Positions 49,701 through 61,700 of a stretch of DNA of 64,000 bases are shown here, one piece after another. The position numbers were made by a program, and so were the translations under genes. The stretch is taken from positions 1,088,069 through 1,152,068 of the forward strand of contig PJRA01000077.1 of NCBI GenBank assembly GCA_016987375.1. Reading direction: 5' to 3'. Under the pieces are notes generated by a model. The model was given only the letters and a program-made list of their open reading frames with translations, was not told where the DNA came from and did not search any database. Source of the stretch: Brachionus koreanus. Lineage: Eukaryota; Rotifera; Eurotatoria; Ploima; Brachionidae. Every line of letters begins with the position of its first letter. The first letter of the stretch is position 1.

Positions 49701-52700
49701 TGCTGAATAATTCTGGATCATATGTCTTTAAACAAAAAATTAAAACTATTTATTTATAGTTTTTTTTTTAAATACTCTTCTGGCAAGTGAATCAAAAATT
49801 CTGGTAAACAAAGTCATCGTGAGTTTTTTTTCTTCTTCACTAGCTTGTCCGATCGGACTTGCGCCATAGTATCTACCACATCGTTCATACCATAAAGTTA
49901 GCATTTTTAAAGGCACAATTGTGTATTCTTCTAAAGTAGGCAAGTCATCAATTAATTTTTTTAGTAAATTTTTCATCATTGGTGGCTTCATTTGGCTTTA
50001 ATAAAATAATTATTAAATTCTAATTTTTAAAAATTTAATTTTACTTTGTAAATGAAATTAAAAAATCACACACAACATCCAGTTGCCCATTGGTAAGACT
50101 TTTACATTTTGATAATCTATAGACTGTGTTCAAAACTGTCTCCATTAGAGAAGATTTGTTTTCTGCAGCATCAAAGTAATGAGCGTATGAGGTTAATAGT
50201 GGAAGCACTGAACAGCATAGATAACGATTCAATGCCAAAGGCATATCTCCTTCCGCACAAGTACTCTAATAAAAAATAAACTATTACTCTCTTGAATTTT
50301 GAATAATTTTATAGAAAACAACTTCTAATTGGGAAATTAAAGGACTAAAAAATAATTTATTACTATAAATAACCATCAATGAAATAATGTTAAAAAATTT
50401 CAAAAAAAAATTTGAAGAACAGATTTGTCAAACAATAATGAAACAGACTAATTGAAAAAATGTAAACTAGCTGTAAAGGACATATTATTTTTTCATTAAA
50501 AGAAACTCAAGAAAGAATAAGATTAGATCAGAAGAACTTTATCTACTTACAAAGAGCTAACTTGTATAATTTTTTTAAAAATTTACGATTGAAAGTCATA
50601 AGAAATCATGATTAGCACTGGAAAGCCAGTCTTATTATTAATAAAAACTTCAAATTTATCCATTCAAACAAATATAATTTTTTTTCTGAAAATTTATTAA
50701 AATTTTTTTATTTTTTTTTAATTTTTTATAATTGAATAAATAAATAGTAATTCATTTTAGTTAAATTAGGAGACTAAAAAACTAAATTAGTAATTATTGT
50801 TAATGAATAATGAGCCGATTTCAGTAACTGGATGAGCCCGAATAAATAAAAATTAAATTTTTATCAAAAAATATTTAATTTCAAATTTTGCAAAGGGGTT
50901 TAAAAAAGCTCTCGGGCTTTCTAAATTAAGTATTATATCTATAATAAAATATTTTGGCTGTATTTAAATTTTAGATTGTCAAAAGCCCCTTTTAATATCA
51001 TTTTTGTTTCTAATATTTAAAAATTTAATTGACAACAGGATTACAAAAAATTTTGTCGTATTTTATTAAAAATTTAATCTAATAATATTATTTATTTATT
51101 TGGAACATTAAATAAAAAAAATTCATTTTTCAGAACTTGAGATTTAGTTTTCAAAAAATTTTTGGCTTTAAATTTTCGTTACACATGCTGTGCTTATCTT
51201 AGACATTTTTTTCGACAATTTCGTTTTAAATAGTAAATAGACAATTTGGCTTTTAAATTGACATCAATTGATGAAAGATCTGAGAAAATAAAAAAAAAAC
51301 AAATAAATAAAATAATATTTTTTAAAAATCTTGCTTGATTAACTAAATAATTCTAATCTTAGTAGGAATTTTAATTTGAGAAAATTGAAATTTTTTTTGA
51401 GGTTGAATTTATGTGAAAAAAATTTTTTTCGAAATTAAAAAAAATAAAAACAAAAATTAAAAAAAAAATTAAAAATTGTTATTATAAAAATTTAGGAGAT
51501 TTTTTTACTTAATTTTTCATTCAAGTTTTAAAAATTAAAAAGAATATAAAAAAATATCTTACCGAATCCAAAATAGTTGCACATCTTATGTCTGGCAAAA
51601 ATCCAGTTTCAAGCAAGCGAAAAAAAGTAGTTTGATCTGGTATACCATATACTCTTTCCAAAAAGAGAACAATAGACATCTTATGGCTTGGCTGAATTCC
51701 GGGCAAATGTTCACTTAGACCAGGTATAGGCAGAATAAATCTTAGAGACAAAAATCCTTCCAAATCTTCCATAGAAACCAAACTTCTTAAAATTGATCTG
51801 GCTCTAATCGAATCTGATTTTCCCATTTTAATTGTTTCCTCACTAGGAGCACATCTTCCCAAAAGTTCAACTAGTGAAGCATAAAATGATAAAATAGCTT
51901 CACCAATATCAATATAGTCTTCATCTTCTTCCGATGGAATACGAGAAAAATCAAATTTATTATTATTCAAGAAATCAATGCTCATCTCAGATTCGGCATC
52001 AAGAGCAGCTGCCATTACAATCGGATTTTGAACATTTTGAGTTGCTGCTATTTGTAATGACATTCTAATGCCATCAATTGTAGCTTTAAGTAGACCACCA
52101 CCTTCGCCTCTTAAAGCTGGACCAAGACACTCTGGTCTTCTAATTAAAAGTCTTACAATTAAGTTAGCGTTTTCTTCTACACTGTCACCATTGACCCATA
52201 CACAAAATTTCAAAAAGTCTAAAAATCTTTCACCCTCTACTGGGTCCCAGCCAATATCTGGATAGCCTTTGGCAAATAGCTCAGAGTTTGTTTGCAAACC
52301 ACATCGTGACAAATAGGCAGCAATTTTTTCCAAATCTGATTCTCTAAGTGCCAATGAAAGGTCATTATTGTCCATTAATGATGAACAAGCTACATCCAAA
52401 GGACAAGATCCACGTAGAGATGGACGAGCTAAAAGCATGGCACTGTTGTCTAATAAATAGCTTAAGTGTTCGAACATTGCTCGTTGATTGTGACGGCTAG
52501 TACGGCAAAAGTAAGACAAAAATTTGCAACATACCACCACTAATTCAGTATTTTCTTCTTTTGGTTGTTCTTCACCTTGCTGAGACATCATTAGCTGATT
52601 TGAGTTGGTTGTATTTGCTTGATTGTCTATATTGGACATCATGTCTCCAGCTACATCTTGTTGATGCTGCCGACGATTAAGCCAATTGATCATCACTTGC

Positions 52701-55700
52701 ATCACAGTCTCGTGCACACACAATGCTCTCATTAGATCTGGATGCTGAAAAAATATTTTGTTATCCATAATTTCGTTTAGACAACTTTTCATTATGTCTT
52801 CTTCGATTTGACTCATTTGAACCGAGAGAAGACCTCGCACTATGCTCAAAGATTGCAATAGATTGGTAACGTCTTTAATGCTCGTTTCTGCAATAACATA
52901 TGTTTTTGGTAAGCATTCAGCAAGCTTAAATTTTTAAAAATTAATAAAATTAATTAAATTGTTTGCTAAGTTACTTCGGCTAATAAATTGTATTGACGGT
53001 AAATTAAAGCAAACATTTCGCGTATCAAATTTTCACTGTGAATAAATGAATTTTTGGCCCAATCAACCACATTTTCTGTGATTAAAAGTGACAATGCATC
53101 TTTAGAAAAAAATTAATTTAAGTTTATTTTCTTTATTTTAGTTTGATTAAAATAAATTTTTTCATCAATTTTTATGATCAGATTTTTAATTTTTTTGAAA
53201 TTTAAGTAATTTTTAAATTTTATTTTTTTGCTTTCAAAATCTTAGATGTTAAAAAAAGTAAAAAAATTTTATTGAACATTTTTATAAGTAAAAGCTAATA
53301 TCCAAAACTTATCAAACATTTTATAGATGCATTATTACGCATTATATATGTACCTGTCATAAAGACTCTCTATAATCGATCCTAAGAGGATCAAAAAATA
53401 TGAACACATTTGAAAAGCTTTTTCCAGCTATTAAGATGGACCCTACTTGTAAAAAGGATGTATTCTTTAGAATTTATTTTAAGCTTTATGTTAGAAAAGA
53501 CATTTATTTTTATGCTTCTCATTCAAAAATGACATTGTGAAATTCAAATACTAACAAAACAAAAATTCTTTCTATCTTGATAAATTAAAATAGACTAATA
53601 AAAGAATATTTTTTTAAAATATTGCAGAAAAGAGCATCATACTTTTGTTGTACCTTTTTAATCTTAATAAATTTTTACTTTTTTTTTTAAAAATCAAATC
53701 AATAATCAATTTAAAGCATATTGATGCTTTATTTTTTGCATAAGAAAAAATATTTTATAGATAAAAATTTTTCAGTATTTTTTAAAATGAAAAAAAAAAG
53801 TTGTGAGCAATTATCAATATTATTGAGAACATAAATACAAAATGTCAATATTTATCTCTACCTGATCAATTACACTCAAAGACCAGAAAGGGGTTTACTT
53901 CCTTTCTTTGTTTTTTATCAATAAATTTAATCATGTTTTATAGTTTTTTTTTCAATCATATATTAAATCAAAAATATAAAAATAAATTATTTAATTTTTA
54001 TTACAAAATAATTTTATTTTCATTGAAAAAAAGTGAAAAAACGAGTCAAATAAAATGGGTCGAAAAATCCTTCCGGACTTTGAGTGTCAACCCTATTTCT
54101 CAAACTTCTTTTTCAGACTTATTTTGTTTTAACAAAAGAAACCCTTAAATTTGCTCTAATTTCATAAAGCTTATTTGACGAGTCTTACTAAAAAAATTGT
54201 TTAAAATATTTATTAATATTTTTAATTTTAAAAAGTATGAAAATAACGTTATTTTTTGAATAAAAAAAAATCTACAGAAGAACTACAGAAGCAAATCTGC
54301 AGACATAAGCTAAATGGTAGCTAATTGTCGGCGAGAAAAAATAAATTTTTAGTTTGAGTTAAATTTGCTGGTCGGTTCTATTTGTTTGAGAAGTTATTGC
54401 TTGAAAAAGATTAATTAGTAAATAAATTTTCTATCAAAAATAATTGCTATTAAGAATTAAAATTACAAGTTAACCCTTTTTCAGCACACTAGAATTTTTT
54501 TAAAATTTTGAAAGATCATTTTTTGACTGCAAGTGCACTGAATTTAAAAATGTTTAACAGACTTTCCTTCATTTTTTTTAAACACTTGACGAAAAAATGT
54601 TCACATTTTTTACAATTTTCTCTAAAGAATTAGAAAATATGTGAAAATCAAATTTTTATTATGTCAATTTTTTTTTGTCTGGAAATTTTTTTTTCACTGA
54701 TCATTTAAAAAAAATGAATTTTAATTAAAAATTAACAAAAAGTAACTTACTGTGACTATTTTCATTTTTGGCCACTTCATCACAAATAGCCATCAAATTT
54801 TCTTGATTTGGTTCAATTTGTTCTTGATTTTCAGTTATAGCCGAATACTCATTCGAAAAAAGGACTTTAAAAATTTTAGAAACAAATCCAGATCCATCTG
54901 TTTGGTTTTCATTTGATTGCCCTTCATCTCTCTTTTTAATTTGACAAATTTGATTTAAACTCGAATGAAAATCAGTCAATTTGGTTTTAATATCCTCTGA
55001 AAGGTCAATATGATGGTTAGAAGACTTGAAATTAACCAAAGTTTGCATTTGATCTCGAGCTGGACATCTAAATTCTTTTGTTTTTTTAGCCATTACTGCC
55101 GATGGTAGCGAAGATTCTTTCAATTCATTATATCTTTTTTTCTGATCAGACTGAATTTCATTTACATAGCTTGAGCTAAAATTGACCACAGCCTCAACTC
55201 GGAATCTAAGAACATAGTCACACAAACTGTGCAGGAGCATGCAAATCTCATATTTTATTTCATCGTCCAAATTTGCGCTTAGCAAGCCTGCTGAAATGGA
55301 TACAAATTCTGAGCTAAACTTGGTAGGATCCAAATATGCCATTAACAAATGCAAATCTTGCTCGCTGAACGCATCCATCAACACTAGTTGGTTTAGTAGC
55401 TTAATTAGAGGCACAAACAAAGAAGAATTGGACCCGCCTGTTGGATCTCGGACATGCGATATGCAAAGTTTGACCGAGTCCGGGTAAGAACTCAAAACAA
55501 ATTGTTTAAGAGCCTCTATATTAAAGCTTGGTGGGATAAGATATAATTTTTGAGTTTCATTTTTAATCTGAGATTCGGAGATTATAGATGGTCTTACTGA
55601 TACAAAGTCATCGCGTCTTGGAAATTTTCCGTCTTTCATCAATTCCTTGTGATCTTCCAGTCTGTTATTGAACAGCTTAGAATTAAGTGGTATTACAAAC

Positions 55701-58700
55701 TCATATTTGGTCATTTGGCGTGAGAGTGCAAACGATTCAAGATGCATCTTAATCATCAAATCATAAAATCTTCGCCTAATGTGACCGTTTAAATAGGGAT
55801 TCTGGATGCAATACATTAATTGTTTCTCATCTATTTGATTACATAGTTGATGAGCAACGTAGTTGTTGCTTTGAGCACATACGGCTTCATATAACATCAG
55901 CAGATTGTGAAAAAATCTTCAAGGAAAATTTAATTTTTTTTCAAATTTTTTTGTTTCTAAATGTTACTCTTTATATTTTTCGTTTTCATTTAGCTCAAGT
56001 ACACTGATCCATCGATCTCTTTCGGGAATATAAATTGCTTGATTGTACACTTATAAAAAATCATTTAATAAAAATTATTTAGCAAATTAAATTTGAAACT
56101 TTTTGATAATTTCTAAATGGACCGTATTTATACTAAAAAATATAATTTCGAGTGTAAATTTATATTTTAAATTTGAAGATAAAATTTTATCTATAAATTT
56201 CAAAAAAAAAAAAAGAAAACTATTAAAACTCATTTAAGTTATTAAACAAATGTAATTCTTTAGTATACAATCAAAAATCATGGATGGATGCTTCGATTTT
56301 CAAAGAATGGTTATTAAAATGGAACAATCAACTGAAAGCCAACAATCGAAAAGTCTTGTTGTTTTTAGACAATTTTAGTGGTCATAAGTTTAATGAGTTG
56401 TGTGAGTTCATCAGTTCAGTTAACAATACAGCACAAAATGGTGACAGTGATTCTGATGTCGAAGAAATCGAAAAACCTAAAAAACCTGTTATAAGCTCAA
56501 AAGAAGCTATCGATAAAATTAATGATTTAAAAGATTTTTTTTTGAATAAAAACCAAGATTTCTCAAAAATAGTTGATTTTTTGTTTTATATTGAAAATGT
56601 TGTGATTGAAAAATGTAATACCAAACAAACATCTATTAAAGATTTTGTAAAAAGACAATAATTTTGTATTTTTTTTCCTTTTTTATTTATTTTTTTACCA
56701 ATAAACATTTTGAAAAAGGTAGATGTTGAATCCTGAACAGTTTATGTCCATAGAAACAAAACTCCACATTTCATTATTTATTCCTCAAAAACAAGATCCT
56801 TTTACTAGACAAGAGTACATTCGAAAACCTCTCGACAAATGAAAATGATAAATTTGTTAATTCTATTATTTTTATATTTTTTAATGATTGTAAATTTCAT
56901 TCTATTCTCTTAGGTCGAAATTATAGATTAAATTATTTAGAAAATTTCCCAAATTCAATTTATTATTTGCGTAAATTTTGATAATTGGGTAAAAAGTAAA
57001 ATTTTCTACAACTCATTTACAAAATTATGTTTGGACTAGATTCTAATTTTTAATAAAATTACCTGTTTCTTCACATAGGAGACTCCATCCTAATACATTG
57101 TTCATTTTAAGACTGTGTACTTTTAGATTGGAATTCGGAACACGCGACCATCTAATCGGTTTTAGATACTGAATGCGCAGTCTAGGCGGCAGTCTTGGCT
57201 CAATGTGCTTACCAAGACTTGGAAATAAGGCAGCTGAAAGAGGAAGAGAATTTCTAGCTCTACCGAGCTCTATTTGGAGTGTTTCCTTGGTGGTAGGTTC
57301 AACAAAAACTGCTGGATAGAGTTTAGTTCCAGGCTCAACTTGAAATTTGTGAACTGTTTCTTTTCCATTTACAGTAAAAGTCAAAAAACCTGTCGACAAG
57401 TCAATCAAACATCCAAGTAGAATACTATTAGCAACTTTTTTTGAAGATTGTGCATCAGGCTGCACAGAGTTATGAATTAGTTCAGCAGCCGAAACGACAT
57501 AGCATTCTTTGCGAATAAGACTAGAAACTATTGAACCATCATTGGACGTGTTTATCAAAGTACATTTAGATACCAAACTATGATCGTAATTATTGCCCAT
57601 TTTCTCATTTAGCAAATGAAATCTAGAACCAGTCCATCCTACAAAAACCTTGGTGGCATCTTGACCGGGAAAAACACGAACTCCATAATAATACTCGTCA
57701 ACATAGTTAATTATAGCTTGAAGTTCCGCTTCGTCTGTATCTGCTAAATGTTGATCAAGTTCGGCTTCGAGCATTTCGTCCAATTGGGATTGTGGCTTTC
57801 CCAAATAAGCGTCTTTTTGAAGTGTACTCGTCTTAGGAAGAGGACTAGTCACATGATTAACCAATGATGATTTTATTCCGAATTCAGTAGAACGAGATAT
57901 TTTATTTTTGGAAGCAGAATTTTTGGGATTTTTTGCTAATGATTTGATATTCTGGTTGCTTGATGTATTTGGTGAGGCCTCTCGGGAAAGTCTGTTCATA
58001 AATTTGAATGGTGACTTTGATCTATTCTGTTTTTGAGCTATCTTATTGAATAGAGAAGATAGAGGCTTTGAAGGACCCGAATGTCCCTGTCCCAAATTTC
58101 TTTCCAATGTACTCGATACCGACTTGTCATTTTTGAAGTCTAATTCTGGCTGGTCAAAGTTAAAAAGCTGCTGATCTAGAAACAAATTAAAATTATTAAA
58201 AAAAAGCTTTCAATTAGTTTAATTTTTAGCGAAAATGGAACAAACACTTAGAAAAAGTTAACTAGAATAGCTTATTGCTTCGCTTACGGAAAAGAACATT
58301 TGAAAAACTTTTTAAATAGAAATCTTCAATTAATTGGCTGCTAAATGATACAATTTAAGATTGATTCGAGTTAATTTTGGCAAAAAAATTGAAAAAAAGA
58401 ATTAAAAATTTAATCAAATGCTAGAAAATAAAAAAATTTGATATTTTTTTTCAAAAAAAATTGTAATTTTTCATTAAAAATAGTAAATATTTTAATAAAA
58501 TTTAAGGATCAAACAGATTTTTTAATATATGCATTAATTTGGTTATTTGATAAATTCTTTTGAGGTAAAATAAGTCTTTTTACTATTATAATACTGTAAA
58601 TTAACTTACAAAGCTGCATTTATACTTAAATTAAGAATTTTTTTTAATTTTTAATGTTTATATTAGATTAAATAGGGACAATAAATCAAGTTTTTAGGAT

Positions 58701-61700
58701 CATTTAGATTTATAGACTCTTTTTAATTAAACCAGCTATTTGTTAATAACCTTTACCCCAAATTATCTATGGCAAAGATCGTGAACAGTATTTTAATAAA
58801 ATCCTTAATTTATTTCCTTAACACTAGAAATTCGACTGATTATTTATAATAATTTCAAATTTAGCTATGTAGACAATAAATTATAAACAACTAGATTATT
58901 TGAAATTTGAAATTTTTGAATTGATTTAGGAACTATATAAATTGAAATAACATGTTATTTTTTTAATTTTCAAGAACAGATTCTTTCAAAAATAAATGAT
59001 TATGACCATTGTAATTGAAAGAAGAAACAGAGGAGCGATACTTTGCTTCGGCGTTTCTAATTAAAAAATTAATTAAATCAAAAGATTATAATATCATTCT
59101 ATTTTACATTTTACTAAAATTAGTTTAATTTTTGGATCGCAAATATAATACAATTAAGACAAAATAGCAAGCTTGACTTATATGACTTATCCACAACATT
59201 TGGCTATGTTTTGCTACACATGAATATTTGTCTACGCATCATATTTTTTGTCATATACTGTCCTTCATATGTTATTTTTTATTCATTTTTTTTAATTACC
59301 AAATCACCCATGAGGTGTTTTCAGAAATATACATTTATATGTATATTATTATTAAATTTTATTACGAATAATCCAACCAAGTTAATTTTGATTGTACTTT
59401 TCTAAGTTCAGGTTAAAAAACTCAACTAAAAAAATGATATATTCAATGTGTAGAAATGAATGTAGAATAAGATAATAGGGAAATAAGTGCGAGATTTTTA
59501 CCGTCTAATTAGTTATTAATTATCGAAATTCTACATATTTTTTTCTAAAATTTGTTCATTCTTTTGAAAAAAGAAACTCATAAAATTGGCGCAGGATAAC
59601 TATTCCTTTCATTTTTAATAAGTGTGGGAGAATTATTCATTTCATACTTAGATTTTTAGCTTAAGATAAATTAAATTTTTTAATTAAGTAATTTTTTTTG
59701 TCACTTTTTTTTTTGAAAATGTCAGTGAACTCAAAAAATAAATATTCATTACTTGAAACATGGTTAGAAAATGTTAAAATAATTTATTTAAATGCTTAAA
59801 ATGAAAACAAGCAGCAATATAATTTTAGAGTCGACTCGAGCCGACTTAAAAAAAATTCTAGTCAACTCCCAACACTAGTTGCTAGCGATCTATCAATAAT
59901 AAGGAAAAATGTCTAATTTTCTAATATCATAAAAAATAGATAATCATTTGAGCTTTTTGAATTTGGATATTTTTTTTTACAGTCAATCCTCCGTATAACG
60001 AGCAACTTGACTAGAACCGAGCTATAGAAAAAGATATAAAAATTAATTCCATATAACGAAAACTTGATATAACGAGTTTATAATGAAATACCNNNNNNNN
60101 NNNNNNNNNNNNNNNNNNNNNNNNNNNNNNNNNNNNNNNNNNNNNNNNNNNNNNNNNNNNNNNNNNNNNNNNNNNNNNNNNNNNNNNNNNNNNNNNNNNN
60201 NNNNNNNNNNNNNNNNNNNNNNNNNNNNNNNNNNNNNNNNNNNNNNNNNNNNNNNNNNNNNNNNNNNNNNNNNNNNNNNNNNNNNNNNNNNNNNNNNNNN
60301 NNNNNNNNNNNNNNNNNNNNNNNNNNNNNNNNNNNNNNNNNNNNNNNNNNNNNNNNNNNNNNNNNNNNNNNNNNNNNNNNNNNNNNNNNNNNNNNNNNNN
60401 NNNNNNNNNNNNNNNNNNNNNNNNNNNNNNNNNNNNNNNNNNNNNNNNNNNNNNNNNNNNNNNNNNNNNNNNNNNNNNNNNNNNNNNNNNNNNNNNNNNN
60501 NNNNNNNNNNNNNNNNNNNNNNNNNNNNNNNNNNNNNNNNNNNNNNNNNNNNNNNNNNNNNNNNNNNNNNNNNNNNNNNNNNNNNNNNNNNNNNNNNNNN
60601 NNNNNNNNNNNNNNNNNNNNNNNNNNNNNNNNNNNNNNNNNNNNNNNNNNNNNNNNNNNNNNNNNNNNNNNNNNNNNNNNNNNNNNNNNNNNNNNNAGTA
60701 AAATTAAAAAAAAAAACGTTACTAAAATATATTGATCTTTTATGAACTTAAATAAAAAACTAAATTTTAAATGAAATTGCATTGGAAAAAAGGAAGATTA
60801 AAATTAAAGCATTAAAAATAATTTGCATGAATTTGTTTTAAAGTAGAATTTAAAATTTTTATTACTTTCTGTATCATCTTCTGTTTGACTCTTGAACATA
60901 TGTAAAGCTTGAATACGTTTTTCTCTAACTTTAGAACGGGAAATTAGCTCATCACGAAAAACAATTGGTATGCTAAGTCTTAGAAATTCCATTTTTGTCT
61001 TTTCTGTGCCGAATAGTTTGCTCACAATTTTGATATAAGGCAGAGACTCGCTACCAATATTGCGAGATATTTCCAGAGAATCATGAGTGTCATCTATATA
61101 TTCAAAAACAGGCAATTCATTTGTATACCAAAGAGTCACATTTTTGGTCATATTCACAGCAAATGGTTCATAGCCTTCTTGAAGACCACAGTTAGTGAAA
61201 AATTTTAGAGAATTTACATCTTGGCCAAAGTTGGGCCGAATTTTTTGTCCACTAGTTAAACTAAATGCTGGTACATATCCTTCACCGATGTTAATATTCT
61301 CAAAAGCTGACTCTGAGCCTACTGAATCCATTAGTACTTCACCATTCAAAGAAAAACTAATTGTTTTATCCTGAAGATCTATCATTACACCGATTACATC
61401 ACCAGGGTGACATTTTTTGCCAAAAGGATCACTTGTTTGATGCCATTTTACTGCATTTAGACAATCGAATGAATAAGAATTCCAATCTAAACTTATGTCT
61501 GTAATTGGAGCGCAATTGACCTCTGACCAACCAATTTTTATGCTCCCTGAAGTCAAAATCTCAACTTCATAGTACCACTTTCCATTTTTAATTGCATATG
61601 TTTTTTCAGCTCGATAGGTACGAGTCATAAATCGTTGATTTGAAACATCAATCGAGTCTATTTTATTTAAAATTTAAAAAATTTCTAACTTTAGACAAAA

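Larger units (their letters stand above)
53100..54750. other. Ryanodine receptor intron with two MITEs
   Basis: 1.65-kb intron with MITEs at 53535-53690 and 53872-54087. No host exon; flanking exons join in phase (CAC A / AT GCA). Confidence 0.75.
58176..60865. other. Longest ryanodine receptor intron, with MITE, pogo-type end and gap
   Basis: 2.7-kb intron. It contains a probable piggyBac-type MITE (58822-59067), a pogo-type terminus at 59990 and the 604-base gap. 59100-59985 is AT-rich without a recognisable feature. Flanking exons join in phase (GAA A / AT CAG), so no exon needs to be hidden in the gap. Confidence 0.75.

Noticed and set aside
53370..53400. Small hairpin-like GATCCTAAGAGGATC as an RNA gene
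   Set aside because: A 5-bp stem in an intron with no further structure or repeat copy.
60078..60782. Open frames of over 200 codons on both strands
   Set aside because: They consist almost entirely of N from the assembly gap.
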